Positions 11,163-19,302 of a stretch of DNA of 64,000 nt are shown in pieces; position 1 is the stretch's first letter, and every line of letters starts with the position of its first letter. The notes under the pieces were generated by a model. That model had not been told where the DNA came from and ran no database searches. It was given only the letters and a program-made list of their open reading frames with translations. This stretch comes from Heliopora coerulea (taxonomy: Eukaryota; Cnidaria; Anthozoa; Scleralcyonacea; Helioporidae), in assembly GCA_030142905.1 (NCBI GenBank), contig JASJOG010000014.1, positions 2,921,001-2,985,000 of the forward strand, in the 5' to 3' direction. The translations under genes and the position numbers were made by a program.

Positions 11163-11288
11163 TTACTGAAAGTAATGACGTAATAAAGCAGGCACATCAA
11201 CACGTGGTTGAATACCCCTAGGATTGAAAATGATCCCACCTCTTTGTTTACGTCTACGATATTTTCGCTTTCTCTTTATTCTATTTCC
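11163..11288 (-). CDS. Second short basic frame (core-protein-like), no start codon
   Basis: The minus-strand frame reads KRKRKYRRRKQRGG and then IIFNPRG with a neutral tail ending HYFQ. As with the frame at 10470-10604, an Arg/Lys block is followed by GG and a hydrophobic stretch. No ATG precedes it in frame before a stop, so the 5' end is lost or spliced. It could be a small virion DNA-binding protein. The overlapping frame 10910-11239 on the same strand is a different phase. Confidence 0.35.
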   Translation of the reverse strand, partial: GNRIKRKRKYRRRKQRGGIIFNPRGIQPRVDVPALLRHYFQ

Positions 11289-11404
11289 TTTTAAGGTGAA
11301 AGACAATATATTTTCTCATTTTTTTCTCTCTATTTAAAAAACCCCAGACATTTTCACTGTACACACATCACGTTTTCGTTTTATATAATGCAGTTTCTTA
11401 ACCA

Positions 11405-11776
11405 TTAAAAATTTAATTTGTAAGTACCATAAATTGTGAATTCAGCATACAGTTTCGTTGTATGCACAACCTGCAAATCTAGATTACCTTTAGAACCTTT
11501 ATATTTACCGTCTGCATCATATTCGTCTATCCAAAAATCAGGTAGTATAATCAAGTCATTATTAGCATTGAGTTTATAATTTAAATTCTGAAAGGAAATT
11601 TCTTTTTCATATATACCCGTAAATATACTATCCATGATGTTGTCTTGGTCTGAAAGATTCCAATTTTGATAAGAGCTTGTCCTGTTGTAAGAGTCATGAT
11701 TGATACACGCCAAACCGTACCTCAAGAATTGTCGATTGGGATTTCTGGCTAAAAGGTCGTCAAATTTAATTATCAA
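11405..11776 (-). CDS. Unrecognised 123-residue protein
   Basis: This complete frame starts MIIKFDDLLARNPNRQF. Rich in Asn, Asp and Tyr, it looks like a soluble, beta-rich protein (alternating hydrophobics near the end: LYAEFTIYGTYKLNF). The preceding frame 11852-12154 has a similar central theme (DGYYKG followed by hydrophobics; here DADGKYKGSKGN), which suggests two diverged copies of one domain or one gene split by a frameshift. Role unknown; a capsid-associated role is only a guess. Confidence 0.4.
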   Translation of the reverse strand: MIIKFDDLLARNPNRQFLRYGLACINHDSYNRTSSYQNWNLSDQDNIMDSIFTGIYEKEISFQNLNYKLNANNDLIILPDFWIDEYDADGKYKGSKGNLDLQVVHTTKLYAEFTIYGTYKLNF

Positions 11777-11851
11777 ATCTTCTATAATCCGTTTTTTATA
11801 TATATCAACATGGTTAGCTGTACATAATTCCGGATTTGTCCTTAGGAATGT

Positions 11852-12154
11852 TCAATTTGTCTCTGAAAATAGATAATAATAACGCATTCCTTCCATCCAT
11901 AATAGGGTTTCACAAAAATATGCTGTTCTTTGTTCTGGTGTACCGTCAACAATGATTTGACCCGTTCTTTTGAGAGGAGCTAGTACATCCCCTGCATCCC
12001 GATACATTATTTTAATCTTTATATAAAATTGGTTTTGTGAAACATTAAAAATTTCATTTGTAAGTTCTGTAGATAGTAAATTCTCCATAAGGTTTTGTTG
12101 TATGAACAACAAATCTGTTTCTACCCCTTTATAATAACCGTCTGCATGAATCAA
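11852..12154 (-). CDS. Unrecognised 100-residue protein, possibly a paralogue of 11405-11776
   Basis: The frame starts MIHADGYYKGVETDLL and ends in an aromatic stretch (MEGMRYYYLF). The ADG-YKG motif and the following Thr/Leu-rich segment recall the C-terminal part of the neighbouring frame 11405-11776. There is no membrane segment. It is part of the minus-strand cluster. Confidence 0.35.
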   Translation of the reverse strand: MIHADGYYKGVETDLLFIQQNLMENLLSTELTNEIFNVSQNQFYIKIKIMYRDAGDVLAPLKRTGQIIVDGTPEQRTAYFCETLLWMEGMRYYYLFSETN

Positions 12155-12316
12155 TTTGAGATCTCAAATAAACATAAATATCATGTGTCCAACACTTGTC
12201 TCCTGAAGGTTCAATCTTCCAAAACAACACACTTTAGAGAAATCTAGTTCGATAGACATTTTCCATTTCCAATGACTGGACTTTGAACGTTCTCTTTCCA
12301 ATTTTCAAATCCACTT

Positions 12317-12640
12317 TCAAACCAATTTCTTTTGAGTAAAATAATTAAAATTATTAGGATGATTTAACGAAGTGACAAACGGTGGTCTTCTATGTCCAAA
12401 ATAACCTCCTTCAATGACCCCGTCTAACCATAAATCCATATCAAAATCGTCCAAAACATCGTCAAATGAACAAGAAACCAAAAAGGGACGACGATGATCT
12501 TGACTCAAAACATCGTTCACTTCAATATTAATCGAAATTCCGATCATGTGCTGCCCGTGAATAATGTCGAAACATATCGATAAATAAGAAACTCCTGCTG
12601 ATTCATCTAATTTCTTCGGAAAACATTTCTCAAGGAACAT
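12317..12640 (-). CDS. Unrecognised 107-residue acidic protein
   Basis: The start MFLEKCFPKK is preceded in frame by about 19 more sense codons without an ATG, so the true N-terminus may be further upstream and broken. The middle is strongly acidic (DDVLDDFDMD) and is followed by a GGYFGHRRPPF segment. It has no recognised domain. It lies between a shorter decayed frame (12799-12903) and 11852-12154 in the minus-strand cluster. Confidence 0.35.
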   Translation of the reverse strand: MFLEKCFPKKLDESAGVSYLSICFDIIHGQHMIGISINIEVNDVLSQDHRRPFLVSCSFDDVLDDFDMDLWLDGVIEGGYFGHRRPPFVTSLNHPNNFNYFTQKKLV

Positions 12641-12798
12641 ACGTTTCTTTTCCTTCCCATATAGTCGAAAAGCAAAACTGCTAAATTATTTAACCATTAG
12701 ACGTACATTTTAACTTCTCCAGTTTAATCATATAATGAAACATACATGAAAAATTTACATCATTCTCCAAGAGCTCATCTTTCTTTTTTAAATTACTT

Positions 12799-12903
12799 TT
12801 ACCAATATTTCTTTATTATCAATCTTTTCTTCCAAGTATACAGGCTCATGATATAATTGCAAAGCTCTCCAATATCAATCAAAATAGGTCTTTCTTTACT
12901 CAT
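12799..12903 (-). pseudogene. Decayed first frame of the minus-strand cluster
   Basis: An ATG at 12903 opens 34 codons (MSKERPILIDIGELCNY...) and then stops, while a neighbouring phase stays open further on, as expected after a frameshift. It follows about 150 bases of AT-rich possible promoter. No family recognised. Confidence 0.3.
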
Positions 12904-13126
12904 CTCGGCAAACAAAGTGAAAAAGAAATACCAATATATTACCATACTATACTCTTCCCGATCGAACAACAGCAAGCCACACCTTCCTAATCCACACCCT
13001 CCGTATTTTTGTCAAATTCTCCCAAGTGTAAACTGACATGATTGGTTAAAAAAGGAAAAAAGGAATGTGATTGGTTAATCAACTTGGTTCCCACTCTCCC
13101 ACCTTGAAAAGGTGTCTTTATATCCA

Positions 13127-13171
13127 TTTAACTCGTGATTTGTCACTACTTGTGACAAATCACGAGTTAAA
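13127..13171. repeat. Perfect 20-bp hairpin next to the copy B left end
   Basis: Arms TTTAACTCGTGATTTGTCAC (13127-13146) and its exact complement (13152-13171) are separated by TACTT. The left arm plus loop, read inward on the minus strand, starts AGTAGTGACAAATC, the same AGTAGT that begins both Polinton copies. It could be the terminus of a third element or a simple cruciform. Confidence 0.8.
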
Positions 13172-13192
13172 AAAAAAATTGGAAAAAAAAGT

Positions 13193-13198
13193 GAGAAC
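13193..13198. other. Target site duplication, left (GAGAAC)
   Basis: These six bases directly outside the left TIR match GAGAAT at 25357-25362 in five of six positions. Confidence 0.75.
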
Positions 13199-13483
13199 AG
13201 TAGTTGTAAAAGTGAGAGTTCTGGGAATTTTTTATGCAAATGAGGTCAATCTCAAAAACAGCCAAAATTTTTCTAAGTGTCGCAGGGGAATCCCCTTTTC
13301 CCAAAACCTGTCAATCAAAACTCATGACGTCATCAACCACATGACCATGGTTGACATGCCGCAAAGCATTTTGGGAGACAGAGAAAACCGCTGACCATAA
13401 AAAATTGTTGTTACCAATTGACTGGAAAAAACCGCTGACCAGAATGATTGCATTCAAGGTTTGAATCCAAATATATTTTCATA
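13199..13483 (+). repeat. Left TIR of copy B
   Basis: The match to the reverse complement of 25072-25356 has only a handful of differences. It contains the octamer TATGCAAAT (13233-13241), GGGGAATCCCC (13285-13295), the CRE-type palindrome TGACGTCA (13325-13332) and, at its inner end, the last codons of PolB in inverted orientation. Confidence 0.95.
13233..13241 (+). promoter_or_regulatory. Octamer (Oct-1/NFIII-like) site in the TIR
   Basis: TATGCAAAT lies 35-43 bases from the element end and is mirrored at 25314-25322. Adenovirus terminal repeats carry an Oct-1/NFIII site at a closely similar distance from the end, where it stimulates protein-primed replication. The similarity in function is inferred. 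Confidence 0.5.
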
Positions 13484-13565
13484 TGGAAAATGAAAAGAAG
13501 TAAAATAAATGAAAAAAATTTTATATGAATTTCTTCATACAAAATCAAAAAACACACTTTTTTTT

Positions 13566-14027
13566 TTATTCTTCTTTTTCTTCTTTTCCATGATATTTCT
13601 TTTTCACAATATGTTTTCCAACTGTTATTCCACCAGAAAGAATTCCAAGATAGGGAAGAAAAGGTGTCACTTTTTCAACCAAAAATTTCACATCTCTTCT
13701 CAACAATTTATCTTTCGACAATTCTTTTTCCAATTCTTCACTGCTTTCAATTGCTGCCAATCCACCAAGCAAATCTGCAAATTTTGACACCAGCAAATTT
13801 GTTAAAAAAGCGTTTGCTTTTTCTGCTTGTTTCATTTCATATTCTGCATAAATTTTCAACACAACTTTTCCGCTTGCTTTTTTCAAACTTGCAACAGATT
13901 GACTGATTTCTCCGTCTTCAGATAATTGTAATAATTCTTTGCATTTTTTCGCAACATCTTTTTCTCTGCTTTCATTATTTGAATTGTTTTCGGTAGTTGG
14001 AATTTCTTCACTCCCATCTTTACTCAT
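13566..14027 (-). CDS. Small membrane protein of the Polinton (153 residues)
   Basis: This complete frame is acidic at its N-terminus (SKDGSEEIPTTENNSNNE) with a helical, Lys/Glu-rich middle and one hydrophobic segment near the C-terminus (about residues 121-143, PFLPYLGILSGGITVGKHIV), followed by a basic tail ending KKKYHGKEEKEE. It is probably a single-pass membrane or virion membrane-interacting protein. Its start overlaps the end of the ATPase gene by eight bases, so the two are expressed from one unit running leftwards. I recognise no family. It lies just inside the left TIR. Confidence 0.7.
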   Translation of the reverse strand: MSKDGSEEIPTTENNSNNESREKDVAKKCKELLQLSEDGEISQSVASLKKASGKVVLKIYAEYEMKQAEKANAFLTNLLVSKFADLLGGLAAIESSEELEKELSKDKLLRRDVKFLVEKVTPFLPYLGILSGGITVGKHIVKKKYHGKEEKEE

Positions 14028-14733
14028 TTATTATATAGCCATACGGAAAAATTAAAGAAATTTCCAAATTGGAATAGCGTTTATTTTTTAATTTTGCCAT
14101 AATTTTTTGTAACTCATTGCGACTATTTACACCTGAATATTCTTCAAGAATGGTTTTCATATCTTTTTTGTTTGGATTATAAAATGTAACCAATTTAGAT
14201 ACATTTTCTCTAAATGGTTTTGCAATGGAAGTTAGTTGTTGAGTGATGACAACAACAGAAAGATTGAAATGCCTTGCGGAAAATCCCAACTTTACCAATT
14301 CACTTGTTCTACCTTTAACATCTTTTCCACTTGTGCAATCATCAAGAATAATTAGCGACTTGCTTCCTTTTGAAAAATCAACAACAATTTTCAAGTATTT
14401 TTCAACCTCATCTTGATCACAAGGAATAGCAATAAAATCTTCATCTTCATCATATTTCCAATTTTCATAAGTTTTATTCCATTGAAAAGTAGGGCATATC
14501 AAAAAAATATGGTCAAAATAATTTTTATATTTTCTCTCCAGAAAATTCAAAAGATAATGTGTTTTTCCACAACAAGTCATTCCAACAATAATCATATTAA
14601 ATGGTTTCTTTTCAGAATTGAATTTTTTGACTGATTTTCTTTCTTTTGCTTCTTCTGAAATTTTCAACAATTGTAATTTTTGACTCATTTTTGTTTTTTC
14701 TGTTTTTTTCTCTTGTGAAGTAATTTTTTCCAT
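14020..14733 (-). CDS. DNA-packaging ATPase (FtsK/HerA, A32-like)
   Basis: This would pump genome DNA into the capsid. After a Lys-rich N-terminus (about 45 residues), the Walker A motif GMTCCGKTH follows MIIV (about residues 50-60). The Walker B strand and acidic residues SLIILDDC lie near residue 127, and a sensor-like VVITQQLTS near 160. The length of 237 residues fits Polinton and virophage packaging ATPases. No stop or frameshift is seen and both catalytic motifs look intact. It lies between the capsid-like fragment (14759-15154) and the 153-residue membrane protein on the minus strand, a normal place beside morphogenesis genes. The start is the first Met of the frame; a Met at residue 16 (MSQKLQLL) is a possible alternative. 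Confidence 0.88.
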   Translation of the reverse strand: MEKITSQEKKTEKTKMSQKLQLLKISEEAKERKSVKKFNSEKKPFNMIIVGMTCCGKTHYLLNFLERKYKNYFDHIFLICPTFQWNKTYENWKYDEDEDFIAIPCDQDEVEKYLKIVVDFSKGSKSLIILDDCTSGKDVKGRTSELVKLGFSARHFNLSVVVITQQLTSIAKPFRENVSKLVTFYNPNKKDMKTILEEYSGVNSRNELQKIMAKLKNKRYSNLEISLIFPYGYIINE

Positions 14734-14758
14734 CTTTATTATTGTGTTTTTTTCCTAT

Positions 14759-15154
14759 TTAAAACTGGATAGAAGACAAGTCTTTATTCACAATATTTAA
14801 CAACCCATCACTAATTACAAAAATGTAACATTTCACATTTGCTGTTATTGCAGTTTTTTTAATTTCTAACAGGAGACCAGATTGAGTATTAACCAACTTT
14901 TTTCCATTTCCATATACAAAATTATCATCCAATGTTCTCAAATCTACAACCAATGCAAAAGAATCTTTAAATAATTTTTCCACACTCATCACAGAATCAC
15001 AGGGAGTGAAACCACAATGAAATACTCTGAAAGCTTCTTTGAAAAATCTTCTTTTCGACATGCCTTGTGAATAAACTGAATTTGGAATTCCTTCAACACT
15101 AATTTTGACTTCTGTAATATTAGGATAAACAAATTCTTCAGAGTCTGTAACAGT
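14759..15154 (-). pseudogene. C-terminal fragment of a probable major capsid protein
   Basis: The minus-strand frame is open from 15154 to the stop at 14759, and the first Met is at 15061. The frame has no start of its own: an in-frame TAA lies at 15155-15157, and beyond it the sequence belongs to the opposite-strand gene. The content is beta-strand-like with conserved-looking blocks (FALVVDLRTL, KLVNTQSGLLLEI, CYIFVISDGLLNI), suggesting the last jelly-roll part of a double-jelly-roll capsid protein. That assignment rests on its position beside the packaging ATPase and its secondary-structure look, not on a sequence match I can prove. The 5' two-thirds are missing. Confidence 0.5.
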
Positions 15155-15158
15155 TTAG

Positions 15159-16337
15159 TTTCTAAATAGCAACACCACTGCTTTCATCGTAGGAACTGTG
15201 CAAGAATTACCAAGAGGAAAAAGACATGTTGATTATACAGGAAAATCATATTATTGGGATAATTTTCCTACACAATATGTTTTAAATTATCCTATTAATC
15301 AGTTTAGGATTTATGTAAACAATACAGATTATTTTCAAAGCAATTTACCTGGATTAAATATAACTACAGATGATAATGCAAAACGGTCTCTAAATGAGTC
15401 ATATTTTCAAAGCATTATTGGTGTTTGGATTGCAACTTATGCATGTGGAATTTCAATACAACATTTGTTATTTTCTCCAGACATCCCACCTCAAATTACA
15501 TCGTTTATGAGATTTCATCTATATTTTACAGTTAGAAGAATTATGTGGCAATTGAGAAAAGGTGATTATAAAACCTTTTATAAATTTAATGCTGGTTTTT
15601 TAAAAGATCACTATCCAAAATGGTCTTATCAAGAAATTATGAACATAAAAAATGAACATTTAGGACAAGACGTTGTTGGAACAAGACCATGGGAAAGATA
15701 TAAACATGGTCCAGGACAAATTAGAGACACACAAAATGATTATAAAAAATTTGTTCCAAAAATATCAAATGGGTTTACAAAAAGTGGTACAGAATTGCTA
15801 AATCACAGTATTGAAGCATATATTTATTCAATCCTTGGAGCACAAGCTAGAACTAGACAAAGTATTGTTTCAAATAGAGCTTCAGCATTAGAAACTCAAA
15901 AAGTTTTTAGAAAAATTGTTGAAGATTCTATAATAAATTATGATACAACAACATGGATTAATAATATGAATCAAGCAATTTCATCAACTAATGTAATTTT
16001 AAATACTGCTATATCTCCAACTTTATGGTTAATTCCTTCTTCTTTGATTATTTTGAAAAATCCAATTGAAGGATATAATAATAAACTCAAAGTTACTGAT
16101 GAAAATATGGTTTTTGGAATAAACAAGACATTAAATTATTATGGTGGAGAAAACAAAACAAAATTACAGGGAAATGAAACAAAGAAAAATGAAAACAAAA
16201 AAGATTGGGAAAATAATCCATCAAAAGACATTCCAGATAAACCTTCAAAAATCATTCCTCCAAAAACATCAAGTGAAAATTTATGGATTTTATCTTTTGC
16301 ATTAGTTGGTGGAGTTTTAATTTCAAAATATGTTTAA
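15159..16337 (+). CDS. Membrane-anchored Polinton protein of unknown role, 5'-truncated
   Basis: The frame is open from 15159 (after TAG at 15156-15158) to TAA at 16335-16337, about 392 codons. There is no ATG in the first hundred codons; the first possible initiator is a GTG at 15198, so the start was probably lost at the deletion junction. The protein is largely helical with many Tyr, Asn and Arg. It has an internal hydrophobic patch (IIGVWIATYACGISIQHLLF), a Lys/Asn/Pro-rich linker and a C-terminal membrane anchor (WILSFALVGGVLISKYV). Four bases separate its stop from the penton-like gene, implying joint expression. Family unknown; a virion or assembly role is inferred from its neighbours. 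Confidence 0.75.
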   Translation, partial: FLNSNTTAFIVGTVQELPRGKRHVDYTGKSYYWDNFPTQYVLNYPINQFRIYVNNTDYFQSNLPGLNITTDDNAKRSLNESYFQSIIGVWIATYACGISIQHLLFSPDIPPQITSFMRFHLYFTVRRIMWQLRKGDYKTFYKFNAGFLKDHYPKWSYQEIMNIKNEHLGQDVVGTRPWERYKHGPGQIRDTQNDYKKFVPKISNGFTKSGTELLNHSIEAYIYSILGAQARTRQSIVSNRASALETQKVFRKIVEDSIINYDTTTWINNMNQAISSTNVILNTAISPTLWLIPSSLIILKNPIEGYNNKLKVTDENMVFGINKTLNYYGGENKTKLQGNETKKNENKKDWENNPSKDIPDKPSKIIPPKTSSENLWILSFALVGGVLISKYV

Positions 16338-16341
16338 ATAA

Positions 16342-16971
16342 ATGACAAAGTCTTTTAAAATCTTTATTCCAAAAAAAGAGAAAAGAAAAATAATTTTGTT
16401 AGTAAAATCTGCAAGTATTTTTTGGGATTATAATAATTTAGACAAATCTTATTTTTACAATTATGATGTAGATGGTGTAAACACAAAAGTTATATTCAAA
16501 GAAGGATATTATAACTTTTCCTCTTTGAAAAAAGAATTTGAAAACACAGGGAAGATTGAATTGGAAGAAATTCCTTTCACAGGGAAATGCAAGTTGAAAA
16601 CAGACAAGAAAATGAATTTAAAAACTTTGTCTCCCATTCTTGGTTTTTCTTCCAACAAAGAAATTTCTGCAAATAATTTGACAGAAAGTGATTCAGTTGT
16701 GAATATCAATAATGGTTTGGAATATGTGAATATTCATTGCAACCTCATCAATGCATCAAGGAATTTTTTGGATGGAAAAAGAAGTGATATTTTGATTCAA
16801 ATTCCAATTCCTTCCAACCAAACTCTGAAAGGATCTGTTTCTTTCTTTTCTTCTGAAGAAAAAGAAGGAATCATTCTTTCCAATGGAATTTTCAACACAT
16901 TGGAATTCAAAGTTGAAGGAAATAATTCTTCTTCTATTGGAAATGTTTTATTAGAAATTGTTATTAAATAA
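16342..16971 (+). CDS. Minor capsid (penton-like, single jelly-roll) protein
   Basis: The frame is complete at 209 residues. The pattern LGF ... VNINNGLEYVNIHCNLI ... RSDILIQIPIP ... LEFKVEG matches the family of Polinton/adintovirus minor capsid proteins, in which a VNI-x-HCN-strand is followed by a variable loop and a final strand pair. Such proteins form the fivefold vertices. No break is visible. The start ATG is within AATAAATG four bases after the upstream stop, and the stop is two bases before the next ATG (16974). The same gene ends at 95 in copy A. The assignment is from motif order and context; a structure-based comparison would settle it. Confidence 0.72.
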   Translation: MTKSFKIFIPKKEKRKIILLVKSASIFWDYNNLDKSYFYNYDVDGVNTKVIFKEGYYNFSSLKKEFENTGKIELEEIPFTGKCKLKTDKKMNLKTLSPILGFSSNKEISANNLTESDSVVNINNGLEYVNIHCNLINASRNFLDGKRSDILIQIPIPSNQTLKGSVSFFSSEEKEGIILSNGIFNTLEFKVEGNNSSSIGNVLLEIVIK

Positions 16972-16973
16972 AT

Positions 16974-18271
16974 ATGAGTTTGTATTATGGATATAAAAAA
17001 CAAGAAATAGGAATTGGAGGTCTTCCAACAACAGGTGGAGAAATGTCTGGAGACATTAACATGCAAGATAATGATATTTTAACATCTGCGGATCCAACAG
17101 AAAATTCACATTTAGCGAGGAAGAAATATGTAGATGACAAAGTGAGCCAAGCGAAAGGTTCAGGAAATTATTTATTAAAAACTGGAGGCACAATGACAGG
17201 AAATATTATCATGGATGATAATAAAATTTCCACAACTGCGAATCCTGTGAGTGATAAAGATTTAACGAGGAAGAAATATGTAGATGACCAAGATTCCAGA
17301 AAATTATCAGTAACAGGAGGAACAATGTCTGGAAATATTGTAATGGGAGATAACAGAATTACAACAACTGTGGATCCTAGAGGTGATAAAGACCTTTCCC
17401 GGAAAAAATATATTGATGATAACTTTTTATCAATATCAAATTATAGAAAAGAGATGAGTTTTAGTATTATTAAAGATAATTTTTTTTTCAAAAGTAAATT
17501 CATTGTATAAATTAAATATCCTTGATCTTATGATTTACTTTTTGAAAGAAGTTCTTCAAAAGTTTCAAAAATTTTTGATAGTGGAATTGATAATAAAAAT
17601 GCAATTCAAAATGATGCAAACTCACAAGCTATTTTATGTTCTGACAGTGAAAAAATTAATAATAGATATTTTTTAAAATTTGATGGAACTAAAAGATTAG
17701 TTAGTGATATTAATTTAAATCCTGTTACAGGTAAAAAAGATATATTTAATATTTTTATTGTTTATAAATTAAATTCATACAACGGGACTTCTTGGTTAAA
17801 AAGTGGTTTATTTGGAAATGATAATGGAGGATATGATAAATTTATTTCTTTTACAGCATTGGGAAGTTTAATTGTTTCTTCGGAAGAAAATGATTTTTGT
17901 GTTATAGGAAGTCATAGAGAGAATCATAAAGATCCAATTGCTAATTTTCAAACAAAAGCTAATGCGGGAGCATTAAACACATGGAATTGTTTAAGTGTTC
18001 ATTGGGATAATTATACAACACCTTTTTCAAACAATTATTCAAAACTTTTTTGTAATGGTAAAAAATTAGCTTCTTTTAGAGCAAAGACAACAACAGGTGA
18101 TACACAAATGGGGATTGGTGACATACGAAAAACATTAAATGCCCTTTGGATGGAAATATTGCTTTTTTCTGTGTTTATAAATTTATAAAAATGAGTGATT
18201 TGGATATAAAAATGCACCATCATGTTCTTTGTAATTGGTATAATGTTGAACATGATAAAATAATTTTTTAA
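16974..18271 (+). pseudogene. Tail-fibre-like protein 1 with lectin-like C-terminal region, frameshifted
   Basis: Three units of about 45 residues (TTGGEMSGDINM, KTGGTMTGNIIM and VTGGTMSGNIVM, each ending KKYVDD or KKYIDD) form an N-terminal shaft. A T-run of nine at about 17480 (eight in copy A) shifts the frame, giving a stop at 17508-17510. A one-base loss some 25 bases later returns to the original phase, and the downstream frame then stays open to TAA at 18269-18271. That part contains a LamG/concanavalin-like beta-sandwich pattern (FNIFIVYKLNS ... WNCLSVHWDN ... KLFCNGKKLASF). By analogy with fibres it would bind a host surface glycan or receptor. It is broken as it stands, although the two small indels are close together. 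Confidence 0.75.
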
Positions 18272-18280
18272 TTAAAATAA

Positions 18281-19300
18281 ATGAGTATGATCTTAAACGA
18301 TATAAATTTTAATACTTCTTCTAAAAAGAATTTTATTTTAAATGAATTTGATAAAAAGTTATCACTTTCTGGAGGGACAATGACTGGAGATTTGGATATG
18401 GGAAATCATCATATTCTTCATGCAGCAAATTATGTTCCATCTTCTGATCACCATGTTGTGACTAAAAAATATGTGACAAATTTTTCATTGGCAAATACTT
18501 TTGCAAATATTTATAATTTGCAAATGGATGATGAAGGAATTTTTGGTGTGAAAGATGATGTTAATTATATAGAATATACTGGAAGCAATAAAAAGGTTGA
18601 AAAACTTTTGAATTTGTCAAGAAAAAAAGATTGGAATTTCAAACAAGATGATACAAACAAACAACCATTTTTCAAAAAATCCACAATTAATAATAATTTT
18701 TATTGTATTCAATATCCTGGTTCTGATTCCAACAATTTACATTTGAGCACTTCACAAAACATTTTATCCAATCAACACTTGAATTTTTATTTTGTTTATG
18801 GTTTAAAATCATTAAATTCGTCTCACAATGAAGTTTTATTGTTTAAAATTACATCCAACGAAACAGCAAGACAACCACTTCCTTTTAATTTTGGTGTTTC
18901 TTATCGAAATTCATTGTTATATTTAACAAACTCATCTCGAAACACAGTTCCAAATAGTAATTGGGAATTGAAAGCAAATGCAACAGAAATCAACAAATTA
19001 ATATGTCTTTCTTCACATTGGGATCAAAATGATGTTGGTGGTGTTAAAAAAGGAAATTTATATGTGAATGGAAAAGAAATTGTGTCTTTCACAACATCTC
19101 AAAAATTATATCACGGTAATAATACAAAACTATATCTTGGATCAAAAAATAAAGACCATGGAGAAATAGATGGGGAAATATTATATGTATATATTTCAAC
19201 AAGAAAAATGAAATATCCAGAAATTGTGTTAAACCATTATCTCCTCTGCAAAAAATTTGAGGTTGACTTTGATAAAGATGAGGTTATAAAATATATTTGA
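18281..19300 (+). CDS. Tail-fibre-like protein 2 with lectin-like domain (intact)
   Basis: The 339 residues run unbroken. One fibre unit (SGGTMTGDLDMGNHHI ... VVTKKYVTN, residues about 28-68) is followed by a linker and a LamG/concanavalin-like beta-sandwich region (residues about 130-330) with the theme LNFYFVYGLKS ... LICLSSHWDQ ... NLYVNGKEIVSF ... KLYLGS. This repeats the layout of the preceding gene with one shaft unit rather than three, so the two look like tandem duplicates with different reach. A role as a virion spike is inferred. The start lies in AATAAATGAG, ten bases after the preceding stop. A minisatellite follows at once. Confidence 0.78.
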   Translation: MSMILNDINFNTSSKKNFILNEFDKKLSLSGGTMTGDLDMGNHHILHAANYVPSSDHHVVTKKYVTNFSLANTFANIYNLQMDDEGIFGVKDDVNYIEYTGSNKKVEKLLNLSRKKDWNFKQDDTNKQPFFKKSTINNNFYCIQYPGSDSNNLHLSTSQNILSNQHLNFYFVYGLKSLNSSHNEVLLFKITSNETARQPLPFNFGVSYRNSLLYLTNSSRNTVPNSNWELKANATEINKLICLSSHWDQNDVGGVKKGNLYVNGKEIVSFTTSQKLYHGNNTKLYLGSKNKDHGEIDGEILYVYISTRKMKYPEIVLNHYLLCKKFEVDFDKDEVIKYI

Positions 19301-19302
19301 AC

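Noticed and set aside
14759..15154. Protease (adenain-like) or integrase gene
   Set aside because: No His-Asp/Glu-Cys triad pattern or DDE/zinc motif is visible. A capsid C-terminus fits better.
15198..15200. GTG start for the 15.2-kb gene
   Set aside because: Eukaryotic translation rarely starts at GTG, and the frame is open upstream to 15159. A truncated 5' end explains it better.
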